The notes below the pieces were generated by a model that was not told the DNA's origin, searched no databases, and saw only the letters and a program-made list of their open reading frames with translations. Both the position numbers and the translations under genes were made by a program. This document shows positions 25,714-34,864 of a stretch of 64,000 nt of DNA, piece by piece. Source of the DNA: Rhizobium lusitanum (lineage in GTDB: Bacteria; Pseudomonadota; Alphaproteobacteria; Rhizobiales; Rhizobiaceae); contig NZ_CP050306.1 in NCBI RefSeq assembly GCF_014189535.1, positions 21,774 to 85,773 on the forward strand. The letters are read 5' to 3'. Within the stretch, counting starts at the first letter, position 1, and each line of letters starts with the position of its first letter.

Positions 25714-26688
25714 ATGAAGTATAGTGGCATCGCACTGAAAATCGCCGTCGTTTGCACATTTTATGTTTCTGCCACTCATCCAATCGGCGCTGAAGAAGGC
25801 ACGCGAACTGAAGATAGCTGGACGGCGTTGCCAGATGATCAGTCGGAAGATACTTCCCGTGGCGCAGCCTTTGCAGAGCATGAGGTTGCGGCCTATGACG
25901 CCGCTGCACCGGCCTCCAGCGCCGAGCCATTGGCCATTCCCTCACAGTTCACGTTTCCGGATGACGCGCGCTATGACCGGATCGAAAAACACGACCGCAT
26001 GAATTCAATATTCGGCATCGATGTAAGCCATTACACCGATTCAAGGCTCAATCTCGACGATCTCAAGGTGAAGAACGTACGGTTTGTCTATATCAAGGCC
26101 ACGCAGGGGACGTCGTCAAAAGATGCCAAATTCGCCCAGTTTTGGGATGGAATGGGCAAGCTCGATCCTGCCGTCAAGGTGCCTCGAGGCGCCTACCACT
26201 TCCTCTCGTCGACGTCGCCGGGAAAGCCGCAGGCTGACGCGTTCGTTGACTATATCACTCTCCATGGCGGGATTAAGACCGGAGATTTGCCGCCGGTTGT
26301 CGATCTTGAGTGGGATGTAACGAAGAAAAACCCTGATCAGTGGATCGGCCACTCTGCCGATGAAATTGTTGCCGAGACCCTGGCCTGCCTCAAAGAAATT
26401 GAGACGCGAACGCATCGACGCCCCATTTTATACACCGCCAAGTCCTGGTGGTCCGACAAGACGATCCCCTTGTCGCGGGTCGCCGCATTCAAGGACTATC
26501 CGATTTGGATCGCGGACTACAATCCGAAACGCAAGCTGAAGGAGGCGCCAAATGTCCTTCCCAACACAACGACCGCAATCTGGCAATTCTCAGATGCAGC
26601 GTTGATAAAAGGGCAGGTCGCCAGTTACGACACCTCCGTCTTTTACGGGACCAGCGACGACTTCAAAAAAACGTTCGGCTTGCAATGA
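25714..26688 (+). CDS. Exported GH25-family muramidase
   Basis: 324 residues from ATG 25714, chosen because AAAGGGG lies just upstream and a signal peptide follows (MKYSGIALKIAVVCTFYVSA, cleavage near PIGAEE). The mature N-terminus is a low-complexity Ala/Asp-rich linker. The GH25 barrel begins at NSIFGIDVSHYTDSRLNLDD and has VRFVYIKATQGTSSKDAKFA, the catalytic acid segment LPPVVDLEWDVTKK (the D-x-E of GH25 lysozymes), RPILYTAKSWW and TAIWQFSDAA. It would cleave the MurNAc-GlcNAc bond of peptidoglycan in the periplasm or outside. It overlaps the caspase-GH25 gene by ATGA. Confidence 0.85.
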   Translation: MKYSGIALKIAVVCTFYVSATHPIGAEEGTRTEDSWTALPDDQSEDTSRGAAFAEHEVAAYDAAAPASSAEPLAIPSQFTFPDDARYDRIEKHDRMNSIFGIDVSHYTDSRLNLDDLKVKNVRFVYIKATQGTSSKDAKFAQFWDGMGKLDPAVKVPRGAYHFLSSTSPGKPQADAFVDYITLHGGIKTGDLPPVVDLEWDVTKKNPDQWIGHSADEIVAETLACLKEIETRTHRRPILYTAKSWWSDKTIPLSRVAAFKDYPIWIADYNPKRKLKEAPNVLPNTTTAIWQFSDAALIKGQVASYDTSVFYGTSDDFKKTFGLQ

Positions 26689-28532
26689 GAGCCCGGGGAT
26701 CAATCGGGGTGTGGCGGGTTGCCGTTGCGCTGGTTGCCGTCATCGGCGGAATCCTCGTCAGCCGACAGATTTCTAACGCGGCCGAGTGTCCGTCTGAGGT
26801 TCAAAACACGCCCTACTGCGACGCCTTTGTCGTCTATAAGAAACCAGGTACCTCCAAACCTGACTGGCGCATTGAAAAGCTTATTCCGAAAGCCAAGGAG
26901 GATGACGCCGATATCAGAAGTTTCGCGTTTGTCGTTTCGGTTTATAACTACCCGGCATTCACGCAGGAAAAGGACAAGGTGCTACAGTCGGTGAAGGCTG
27001 ATCTTCCCCGCATTGAAGCCTTTTTGAAGGACCAGGGCTTCGACGAGGTTATCGTTCTCGACAACGAGCATGCGACCAAAGACGCGATAAACTATTTCCT
27101 CGAACAGTACCTCCTCACCCAGGTGAACGACTACAAGGGTCGCTCGCGGTTCCTGTTCATGTATGACGGGCATGGGATCCCGGGTGCCGATGATCGATCG
27201 CCGGGCGGCCTTGCGCTGTCGATGGCGACTGGCGAGGCCGATCCGCTGCCTACGCACAGCTACGGTCTGGATGATCTCGAAAACCGCCTGCGCAAGATCG
27301 CTCACCTTACCTATCACTCGGTCGCTTTGCTGGGTTCCTGCTACTCGGGTGGGGTCTTTCCGATCAACACATCATTGGGTGACAATACGAGCTTTCCTCT
27401 CAGCCCGGGCGCGCATGCCGTCACAGCGTCGAAGGCGGACGAGCTTGCCTGGGGAGCACCTGACGGCAAGGGGACAATGTTTTTCGAGAAGCTGATCGCT
27501 GCGATCGATCGAGGCGCGTCCGATTTAAATTCGTCGCAAGTGGTTTCGTCCGGAAGTGGCGAACCTCAAAAGGTTGCCGGATCGAGCATTGTGCGTCTCG
27601 GCCGGGCGGTGCAGGAGATGAATGAATCGCTTGAGGCCATCAATCCGGCGACCAACCAATATTACCCGCAATTGAGAACCGGGCCGATCGCGCCCGAGGA
27701 GAATTACGATGGCGCGTTCTTTTTCCTTGTTCCGCTGACATCGGAGGAGCAAGCAAGCAACCGGGATCCGAATCCTGCGACGACGATCCAGCGTGATTTC
27801 GAAACGACAGGCAGCGCGGTGACCGGTCGACCCGACCTGAAGGTGTTTTCGCCGCCCGAGACCTACGCAGTGCGAGGTATAGACGTCGCAAGATATACCG
27901 GCGATCTGAAGTTCGATGCGATCAATGCAAGCGGGCTCGTCAAATTCATCTATGCGAAGGCCACCCAGGGTTCAGAGGGAAAAGACACCAAATTTCAGCA
28001 ATATTTGAAAGGCGCCGGAGAAACGGAAGTTTCCTTCGGTGGCTATCACGTCTTCGATTGCTCCCCGCCCGAGGCTCAGTTTAAAAACATCACAGCCACG
28101 GTCCCCCGGGACAAGGATCTGTTGCCCGTTGCCGTCGACCTTGAATGGTTCAGGGGAAATCCGCATTCGCTGTTCCTGGCCTGCTCTGATAACCCGGACG
28201 TAATCCGATCGAATTTGAAGGCACTGCTTTTTGAGCTCGCGGACTATTACGGCAAGCGTCCGATAATCTACACCTCGCGGTTCGGGGTCGGGGACATCCT
28301 CGGAAGCGACTTCAACGATTTTGGTCTTTGGTATGCCGACTTTCGCAAGACCACGCCTGGCTATGCCGGCGACAATCCTTGGACATTTTGGCAGATGACC
28401 GATCACGGGAACATCCCCGGCATCTCAGCGGCCGTGGACTACAACGTTTTCTTCGGCAGCAAAGAGCAATTCGCTGCTTTCGCCGAGACGGGGGAGAACG
28501 TTGCTCGAAATGCAGCTGTTTCATTGAAGTAA
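26685..28532 (+). CDS. Exported caspase-like protease fused to a GH25 muramidase
   Basis: 615 residues from ATG 26685, which overlaps the previous stop. A signal peptide or anchor (residues 7-32, VWRVAVALVAVIGGILVSRQ) leads into a caspase/C14-like fold: SFAFVVSVYNYPAF, His163 in FMYDGHGIPGADD and Cys219 in VALLGSCYSGG, spaced as in metacaspase-type dyads. A linker follows, then from about residue 400 a second GH25 domain: VRGIDVARYTGD, VKFIYAKATQGSEGKDTKFQ, VAVDLEWFRG with the catalytic Asp/Glu, RPIIYTSRFG and WTFWQMTDHG. Both active sites look complete. I know of no described protein with this pairing. It may be a protease-gated or co-delivered wall lysin. Confidence 0.82.
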   Translation: MRARGSIGVWRVAVALVAVIGGILVSRQISNAAECPSEVQNTPYCDAFVVYKKPGTSKPDWRIEKLIPKAKEDDADIRSFAFVVSVYNYPAFTQEKDKVLQSVKADLPRIEAFLKDQGFDEVIVLDNEHATKDAINYFLEQYLLTQVNDYKGRSRFLFMYDGHGIPGADDRSPGGLALSMATGEADPLPTHSYGLDDLENRLRKIAHLTYHSVALLGSCYSGGVFPINTSLGDNTSFPLSPGAHAVTASKADELAWGAPDGKGTMFFEKLIAAIDRGASDLNSSQVVSSGSGEPQKVAGSSIVRLGRAVQEMNESLEAINPATNQYYPQLRTGPIAPEENYDGAFFFLVPLTSEEQASNRDPNPATTIQRDFETTGSAVTGRPDLKVFSPPETYAVRGIDVARYTGDLKFDAINASGLVKFIYAKATQGSEGKDTKFQQYLKGAGETEVSFGGYHVFDCSPPEAQFKNITATVPRDKDLLPVAVDLEWFRGNPHSLFLACSDNPDVIRSNLKALLFELADYYGKRPIIYTSRFGVGDILGSDFNDFGLWYADFRKTTPGYAGDNPWTFWQMTDHGNIPGISAAVDYNVFFGSKEQFAAFAETGENVARNAAVSLK

Positions 28533-28555
28533 ACCTGGGCGAGGACAATTGCGTG

Positions 28556-29236
28556 ATGAAAATAATTGTGGCACTACTGTTGTCGGCGTTGGCGATGAGT
28601 TCATGCTCGCCAACCAGACAGGCGGAAAATACCCCGGATCTGAATTCCACAATTAAAGTGCTGGGCTATGATTCCCTTGCGCTTCCGTCAACGGCATATG
28701 GTCCGGGTTCGCTCGTGACCTCGGTGAAAGGCAGTGGTCTGGTCGCCCCGCTCAACTTGACCTATCTGTGCCGACCTGACTTCGCCCACGCGCCGCCACC
28801 AATCATTGATAAAGCAGCCTCGGCAGACGCCTCTCGCTCCTTAAACAGCTCATTCAAACTCGATCCGTCAACGTTGATACAAATTGGTCTTGGCGCCAGC
28901 GCGAGTTATCTTGATACGGTTACTTTGAAGCTGAGCAACGTCAGCGTCGAGAAGCTCGCATTCGACGACCTTGAAACTGTCCGCTCAACGCTGGGACCAT
29001 CGTGCAAGCAGATTGTCGCAGAGTTCTCAAAGAAATCCCTGGCTTACCAGACAAAGCAAGCAATCCGAGCCGACGTAACATACTCGTTCAAGCTCAAGGC
29101 AGGCGCCTCTGCCGAAGCAAAAGGCCTCGTCATCAAAGCCCTGGCTTCGGCTTTTGGCGGTTCAATCGAGAGCGATCAAGGGTCGACGGTTTCCGGCAAG
29201 GGGCTGTTCTATGGCTTGATCCTGACAAAGGTGTGA
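28556..29236 (+). CDS. Predicted lipoprotein of unknown function
   Basis: 226 residues from ATG 28556. The N-terminus MKIIVALLLSALAMSSCSPT has a lipobox (LAMSSC), so the mature protein would be lipid-anchored at Cys16. The body (STIKVLGYDSLALPSTAYGP, LVAPLNLTYLCRPDF, DTVTLKLSNVSVEKLAFDDL) is Ser/Ala-rich and beta-prone with no catalytic motif I recognise. It is third in the operon behind the two muramidase genes, 23 bp downstream. It could anchor, inhibit or provide immunity against the lytic enzymes; this is inference from position. Confidence 0.68.
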   Translation: MKIIVALLLSALAMSSCSPTRQAENTPDLNSTIKVLGYDSLALPSTAYGPGSLVTSVKGSGLVAPLNLTYLCRPDFAHAPPPIIDKAASADASRSLNSSFKLDPSTLIQIGLGASASYLDTVTLKLSNVSVEKLAFDDLETVRSTLGPSCKQIVAEFSKKSLAYQTKQAIRADVTYSFKLKAGASAEAKGLVIKALASAFGGSIESDQGSTVSGKGLFYGLILTKV

Positions 29237-29472
29237 TTAGAGACGCGTGCCGACCGTAGTCAGCGGCGGTAGACGACGGCTTCACAATCAGCGACAGTGA
29301 ATCAAGGCAAAGCGCTCCGGCGCTGAGAAGAATGGAAAGGATGGCACTGCTGGCAAGCGTGGAGTTGCGGGAAATGCCGGCAGGGTAGTAAGGGCGGCAG
29401 CACTGCCGGGATGCGCCAACTAAGCGACAATTCTGCCCTTCGGCTGTAAGATGTGCAAATGCCCGACGGTCG

Positions 29473-30270
29473 TTAGGGATCGTTATCGTTTGGGCATGCG
29501 CCGCGGCCGAGAGTGTTTTTATGTGCCAATAGCCAGGCGGACAATAGACGGTTATTTCCGGTCTGTTGGGCAGCAAGGATTTCAGCCTGCACTAGGGAAA
29601 GCCATGCAACTCTTTGAGCTTGTGTTTTAAGCGCGCTCGGGGCGTGGGCATTAGGGTAGGCCAAAGCCATTTGCAAAGGCAATGTGCGCCAAAATCTCGT
29701 CAGGCCGGACTTGATGCGATCAATTTTACTATCCGGTGCGACGAGCAAGGATTTCTGCACGCTGAGAGGGACATCCCGCGTCGAGCCGTTTTCCGCTTCC
29801 TTGAAAGCAACGGTCATGCCATTTCTGAAAAAGTAATTCCGTCTGTTTTCGATGACATTCCCACTGACAGCGAACATCATGCCTGAATTGGTGCGTGCAC
29901 ACGCGAGGACCGTCGCAAAGCATGCGCTATTGCCGCGAAGGCGTTCGTCACAAGCCGTTTCGATCCAGGTCGCGATTGTCTCCGCCTTCACATCCAGGAG
30001 ATAGGTGATGCCCTCCAAGCCGCCCTGCCTATAGGAGCATTCCAGCAAGCTTGATCCCGGCCATCCCTGAAAGTCGTGGCCAAGCGGCGCACATTGCGAG
30101 CCGGACGAAAAGATCACATAGGCGCTTTTCTGGGCTTGTTTTACGTCCTGGATATGTTCGCTTTCGGCCGCTACAGCAGCGCCTGGAAAAAACAGGGAAA
30201 GTGCGCAAAGAACAAGACGTGGTGCCAGCCGTGTTAGAGAGCGAAAATTCGGTGGTACAGGAAAGTGCAT
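29473..30270 (-). CDS. Exported protein of unknown function
   Basis: 265 residues. A long signal peptide (RLVLCALSLFFPGAAVAAES) is followed by a mature domain with several Cys (GSQCAPLG, LLECSYRQGG, TACDERLRGNSACFATVLAC) that probably form disulfides in the periplasm. It belongs to the minus-strand operon behind the second caspase (37-bp gap) and converges on the lipoprotein gene. I do not recognise the family. The 236 bp between the convergent operons (29237-29472) contains no gene. Confidence 0.6.
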   Translation of the reverse strand: MHFPVPPNFRSLTRLAPRLVLCALSLFFPGAAVAAESEHIQDVKQAQKSAYVIFSSGSQCAPLGHDFQGWPGSSLLECSYRQGGLEGITYLLDVKAETIATWIETACDERLRGNSACFATVLACARTNSGMMFAVSGNVIENRRNYFFRNGMTVAFKEAENGSTRDVPLSVQKSLLVAPDSKIDRIKSGLTRFWRTLPLQMALAYPNAHAPSALKTQAQRVAWLSLVQAEILAAQQTGNNRLLSAWLLAHKNTLGRGACPNDNDP

Positions 30271-30307
30271 TTGGCGATCTCCGTTTCCCGGAAGCCTCTG
30301 ATTTCGT

Positions 30308-32347
30308 CTACCTGCTGCATGGGCGGGTCACCACGCGCAGCCATCCGCCGCGCGCATTATCGCCGTTGCTTGGGCCATCGTCCTTCGAGACAAGTTTGAC
30401 GCATTTTCCACCGTCAAGGATGCCGAGAGATCCGTATTCGAGGCTTGGTCCCGCCCGCTTGTAGACGCTGGAATCGGCGACCAGCATGTCGCCCACCTCG
30501 AGAGCGCTGATTGTCGGCAGCGGGGGGTTCATCGTTGCTTTCGGACGCAATTGACCGGCCTTTGTTAGCCAGTTGTCCTCGCCGGTCTCGTAGTAGACCG
30601 ACACCTGAATGTTATCGATTGCGCCTTGCAAGCTCTTGCGAAGCGTCGAGTCGTTCGACTTCTTCTGTAGCGCGACCAGCACATCACGGGATGCAGATTC
30701 AGTGGTACGCCAGCCGTTTGGTGCATTCCTGAGAGCTTCGGCCACCCCCAGCTGATAGCGATAGGTGCCCGTGTTTAAACCGCGCACGAGAGTGGCTGCC
30801 GTTGATCCGTCGTCATTGGCCAGAAGCTCGGCAAGATCTTTGCGCGCACCGTGCCTGATGGCCTTCTCTTCACTCTGCAGCGCGACGACCGTGCGATCGT
30901 ATTTCTTCTGATCGTCAACATTGATGCGCAAAGCTGTCCTTTCGATAGACAGCTTGTTGGGATCGACCGTCGAAACCTTGTTATCTACGCCGCTGACCAC
31001 CACGACCTTGTCATCGGTTTTCGGCACGGACACCTTGCCGCTCAACTTCCAGATCGCGTTTTTCTCCCAGGATGCAAAACTTGCTGCCAACGTGCGGGCG
31101 CTTGAGGACAGGCTCGGTCCCGAGACAATCGCGTATTGATCCGTGCAGCCCTTGCAGGTCAGTTCGGTATCGGTGAACACGGCATTGCCCGGCAGGTTCG
31201 ATGGCATGTCTATTGTTATCGAATAGGGTGTTGCTTTCGCTTTGGCGACGCAGGCGTCATCGCATATTGTTACTGCGGTATTGATGAACTTTTCGGCCTC
31301 ATAAATCTGGGCAATTGCCTTATCGGATTGTCCGGTGGCGCTTCTGAAAACCGGTTGCAGCGACGTGTCGCTTTCCGCCGGCTGCGGGGGGGCGAAGACA
31401 TCCTCTGCCTTCTCCGGCAGTTTGAAGACGATCTCGCCGATGTCGAGGTTCGGGTTGGCGATCCGGCCGTGCACCGGCGTCTGCTTTGAATAGGCGGGCA
31501 CCGAACCTTCCAGAAATGCGGCAAGCTCCGTTCCGGTCAGATATCCATCCCTGTTGCTGTCCGCTTCAATCCGCTCGCCGAGCAAAGCTTGCGTGAGAAG
31601 ATTTGCGTAGACGCTGGTTGCCGGGACCTCCTGCTCGGCGGTGCCGGACGCAAAAAATTCGCGAAGAGGTTTTTGGACGTTATCGGAGAACACGTAACCC
31701 GAGAGCGGCTGCCGGGGCGGCGTACCGCTGCGGCTCATCGTGATGATTCCGGAGAAGCAGGCATCGAAGATAAACAGCGCATGTTTCACCTCCAATGCTT
31801 CGGCCCAGTCCAAGAATTTGGAGATCCTCACCGCCTTTAACTGGAACGTCGGATCCTCTGTGGGCAAAAGCGCATCGATCGGCAATAGATATCCGACCTG
31901 TCCTGTCGGACCATTGCGGGTGATGCCGTGCGAGGCGACGTAGACGACAACCCGCGCTTCCGGATTTGTCCCCACCGTTTTTGCGATGAAGCATTCGATG
32001 ACGTTGGAAAAATCAGCGCTCTTTACGTCTAGGAAGAGCGAGACATCAAAACCCTGGCTTTCGAGAACGCTGCGCAACTTGCGCATTTCCGCCGGAACAT
32101 CCGGCAGGGGCTTTTGCGGGTAGGACGATTCTCCAACCAGCAGTGCAAAGCTCTTGTTGTAGAATTCGAAATCGCGGCCCTTGAGATCGGGATGCGTCAT
32201 CTCAGGCGGATCGGGAACCGGATTTGTGGTCTCCGTTGCCTGCAGCGAACAGTCCGCCGCCTGCGCTGCTGTCGAAAACAACAAACTCAGAAACACGAGG
32301 ATGCAGGCGAGTGGGAACCTGCCGGTTTTCATCGCTTCGGCAATCAT
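30308..32347 (-). CDS. Exported caspase-like protease with EF-hand-like loop and C-terminal SH3-like region
   Basis: 679 residues; an internal ATG at 32332 (MKTGRFPLACILVFLSLLFS) is also possible. A signal peptide ends at AAQA-ADC. The caspase fold runs from SFALLVGESSYPQKPLPDVP with His140 in VVVYVASHGITRNG and Cys197 in LFIFDACFSGI. An EF-hand-like loop, DSNRDGYLTGTE, sits after the catalytic domain, so calcium may regulate it. A long domain with paired Cys (CKGC) follows, and the C-terminus (VGDMLVADSSVYKRAGPSLE) resembles a bacterial SH3 repeat. It lies one base from the peptidase gene upstream, so the two are co-transcribed. Confidence 0.8.
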   Translation of the reverse strand: MIAEAMKTGRFPLACILVFLSLLFSTAAQAADCSLQATETTNPVPDPPEMTHPDLKGRDFEFYNKSFALLVGESSYPQKPLPDVPAEMRKLRSVLESQGFDVSLFLDVKSADFSNVIECFIAKTVGTNPEARVVVYVASHGITRNGPTGQVGYLLPIDALLPTEDPTFQLKAVRISKFLDWAEALEVKHALFIFDACFSGIITMSRSGTPPRQPLSGYVFSDNVQKPLREFFASGTAEQEVPATSVYANLLTQALLGERIEADSNRDGYLTGTELAAFLEGSVPAYSKQTPVHGRIANPNLDIGEIVFKLPEKAEDVFAPPQPAESDTSLQPVFRSATGQSDKAIAQIYEAEKFINTAVTICDDACVAKAKATPYSITIDMPSNLPGNAVFTDTELTCKGCTDQYAIVSGPSLSSSARTLAASFASWEKNAIWKLSGKVSVPKTDDKVVVVSGVDNKVSTVDPNKLSIERTALRINVDDQKKYDRTVVALQSEEKAIRHGARKDLAELLANDDGSTAATLVRGLNTGTYRYQLGVAEALRNAPNGWRTTESASRDVLVALQKKSNDSTLRKSLQGAIDNIQVSVYYETGEDNWLTKAGQLRPKATMNPPLPTISALEVGDMLVADSSVYKRAGPSLEYGSLGILDGGKCVKLVSKDDGPSNGDNARGGWLRVVTRPCSR

Positions 32348-32348
32348 C

Positions 32349-33311
32349 CTAGTCGTCCGTGGTTGTGTTGCCGAGCGTAAACACGGGGTTCAGCTCCATC
32401 GTATCCTTTTCATCGATTGCCTTGAGAAACTCCGGCTCGGACAAATCCTGCGATATGCCCGGCAACGCCGAGGGACCACGCGAGCGGGTCTGAACGTAGA
32501 GCCCGTCGGCAATATCCTTGAGGTTTTTGTCGCGTGCGGCAGCATCCCATTTCGATGGCATCAGCATATAGCCGGTGTTGAGTAGCTTCTGACCCGTCGA
32601 CCAGATGATCTTGCAATCGCGGCGCTTGCCGGCCGGAAGGTCTGGGCAATAAGGGTTGTTGGAATCTTTCGCGAAGAACGCATAGCGATAGGCAAATCCG
32701 GCGTCCCCCGTGGTCCCCTTGCCCTGCGACGAGAAATATTTGAAGCCCATAACCTTGTCGGAATATTTGGAAAGAACCTCGCCTTTGCCGTCGATGAAAC
32801 CGATGAAGACAACCGAATGCCCAGTCCTGTTCAGTCGGTTGATATTGACGAACGAGCCCGGTTCCAGCTCACTGAATTTCACTCTCTTGCCCACACCAAA
32901 GGTTACCAGCGCATCGGCCGTGCCATAAGAATCGAGCTTCGGATCCACCCAGATATGCGATCGAATGTCCTTCGGACGCATTCGATTCCAGCTGGTGGCA
33001 GGGAAATATTTGTAAACGCTTTTGTCGCCTGTCTCAGCTGCGTACATATTCAGTGCTGTGATAATGACCTCAGCACTTGCGGCCACGCACATCGTGAGCG
33101 GCGGTTGGCTTGCTTTGACCGCCTCAGAACCGTAGGTGATGTTGTGTGTATAAGCCCGACTGATATCATAGCCTTTGCTAGGATAGTTTCGGTTTATATC
33201 TTCAACGGCTCTTAGAATATATTTGTTAAAACCATTCTCGTTATCAGCGCGAGCAACGGAATTTAACGAAAAAAATATAGCTGCTGACAGCAAAATTGAA
33301 TTGATCTTCAT
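32349..33311 (-). CDS. Exported NlpC/P60-like cysteine peptidase
   Basis: 320 residues with a signal peptide (MKINSILLSAAIFFSLNSVA, cleavage near ARADNE). A Cys nucleophile candidate lies in PPLTMCVAASAEVIITALNM and a His in RTGHSVVFIGFID, with the small-residue context of papain-like amidases and NlpC/P60 or CHAP folds. The motif W-x-x-M (SWNRMRPKDIRSHIW) and the C-terminal Cys pair (YCPDLPAGKRRDCKIIWSTG) are family-specific features I cannot name. It would cut peptide cross-links of peptidoglycan, complementing the glycan-cutting muramidases of the convergent operon. First gene of the minus-strand operon. Confidence 0.62.
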   Translation of the reverse strand: MKINSILLSAAIFFSLNSVARADNENGFNKYILRAVEDINRNYPSKGYDISRAYTHNITYGSEAVKASQPPLTMCVAASAEVIITALNMYAAETGDKSVYKYFPATSWNRMRPKDIRSHIWVDPKLDSYGTADALVTFGVGKRVKFSELEPGSFVNINRLNRTGHSVVFIGFIDGKGEVLSKYSDKVMGFKYFSSQGKGTTGDAGFAYRYAFFAKDSNNPYCPDLPAGKRRDCKIIWSTGQKLLNTGYMLMPSKWDAAARDKNLKDIADGLYVQTRSRGPSALPGISQDLSEPEFLKAIDEKDTMELNPVFTLGNTTTDD

Positions 33312-33543
33312 GACAAGTCCCCTCGGACGATATCGTAAGTATCAACTGAATGGTATTATATGCCTGTCGGATGTTCAAGTTAAAATTGCATAGTGGCGAC
33401 TTGGCGTTTACAAGAAGTCTGCCACTATTTTACTAACTTCCCGGTAAAAGACCCGGCGCGTTTCCGCATGTGACCTCGCCTGAGCTCCCACATCGCAACA
33501 AACGATTTCCACGGCACGAGAATTTCTCAATGCGAAATGACTT

Positions 33544-34046
33544 TTAGTTCTTAGGCTTTTGAAAATATACGTCAAACAACACAACGGGCCGCTTCATCCA
33601 TGCCCAACGTCGGTCTTTGTAAGCCATTTTACCATGGGGACACTCAACATAGGCTTTCAGCGCGACATCAATGCTGCTTTTGGCCTTGCGCGCTCGCTCC
33701 ACTGCGCACCGGCCTAACAGCGGGCTCGTATTCCATATCCTCGCCACGACAAGCGCCAGCCGTACATCACCCCCGCTCGCTGCGTAAGCGGGGCTTCCAA
33801 TAGGTATCGAGCCAAAAGTTAAGGATCCATACCTGTGCATTTCTGTCTCTTAAGCCGCTCAGCATCCACTTGCGAAACGTAACATCGCTCTTGATTTGAT
33901 CGTAGGTTTTGTTTTTGCGAAGAGTGCGTGCCAGTTCGGTCATGTGAGACTGCTCTGACGCCGGGCCAATATCGGCATGCTTCGAGACCAAATATTCAAT
34001 GAATTGTGCGAGCGGCTGCCGGTCGAGATGGGGCAGGCCCACTCCA
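33544..34046 (-). pseudogene. C-terminal part of an unrecognised gene, frameshifted and cut by an IS
   Basis: Two frames on the minus strand join across a five-G run near 33770: QFIEYLVSKHADIGPASEQS through VWILNFWLDTYWKPRLRSER, then DVRLALVVARIWNTSPLLGR and CAVERARKAKSS to KRPVVLFDVYFQKPKN. Together they give about 150 residues of a protein with no start codon; the IS6 element at 34047 replaced the N-terminus. I do not recognise the family. It lies upstream of the NlpC/P60 gene on the same strand and could belong to that locus. The gap 33312-33543 is the AT-rich promoter region of the minus-strand operon. Confidence 0.4.
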
Positions 34047-34864
34047 GGTGGCGTCGCCTTAACGGCTTGGTTGGGATCGACTTGGTATTCGGGTTGTCAT
34101 GACCGAAGCTGCTCATGTTCACTTCAGACGCCACCGCTTTCCCGCTGAGATCATTGCCCATGCGGTATGGCTCTATTATCGGTTCCCGCTGAGCCTTCGC
34201 GACGTCGAAGATCTGTTGGCTGAGCGCGGCATCTCCGTCACGTTTCAGACCGTCGCGGAATGGGCGGCGAAATTCGGCTTGAAGTTCGCTCATCAGCTCC
34301 GGCGCCGCGCACGAGGCCACTTTGCCGACAAGTGGCAACTCGATGAGATGGTGGTGATGATCAAGGGAAAGAGGTACTGGCTGTGGCGCGCCGTCGATGC
34401 AAACGGTTACGTCCTCGATGCCCTGCTTCAAAGCCGAAGGAACAAGGCAACAGCGCTGCGTCTGATGCGCAAGCTGCTCAAGGGCCAAGGTACCATCCCG
34501 CGGGTGCTGGTGACTGACAAGCTGCGTTCGTATTCGGCGGCAAAGGCCGAGTTGATGCCGGGCGTAGAGCATCGCTCGCACAAGGGATTGAACAATCGAG
34601 CTGAGAATTCTCATCTGCCGCTACGGCGGCGAGAGCGACGTATGATGCGGTTCAAGTCCGCACGACAGTGCCAGCGTTTCGTCTCAACTCACGGCCAGAT
34701 CGCCAATCTTTTTCTTCTTCACCGGAAACACTTGAACGCCATCGACCATCGCCAGCTTCGCACTCACGCCATCTCGATCTGGCATGAAACCGCTGGCGCG
34801 ATAGCTGCCTGAAACACGGCACACGTCCTCAACGCTGGTTCCCTACAGTTAAGGCGACGCCACC
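34047..34864 (+). mobile_element. IS6-family insertion sequence
   Basis: Inverted ends GGTGGCGTCGCCTTAAC at 34047-34063 and 34848-34864 frame a complete IS6-type transposase gene. The eight flanking bases differ on the two sides (CCACTCCA and CCTCAAAC), as expected when IS6 copies recombine and delete neighbouring DNA. It has removed the start of one gene on the left and the 3' part of an IS110 element on the right. Confidence 0.82.
34099..34812 (+). CDS. IS6-family transposase
   Basis: 237 residues from ATG 34099. N-terminal helix-turn-helix (LSLRDVEDLLAERGISVTFQ), then the DDE core: Asp in DKWQLDEMVVMIKGKRYWLW, Asp in RVLVTDKLRSYSAA and Glu in LNNRAENSHLPLRRRERRM. Length and motifs match IS26-like enzymes, which move by replicative or targeted conservative transposition. 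Intact. Confidence 0.9.
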   Translation: MTEAAHVHFRRHRFPAEIIAHAVWLYYRFPLSLRDVEDLLAERGISVTFQTVAEWAAKFGLKFAHQLRRRARGHFADKWQLDEMVVMIKGKRYWLWRAVDANGYVLDALLQSRRNKATALRLMRKLLKGQGTIPRVLVTDKLRSYSAAKAELMPGVEHRSHKGLNNRAENSHLPLRRRERRMMRFKSARQCQRFVSTHGQIANLFLLHRKHLNAIDHRQLRTHAISIWHETAGAIAA

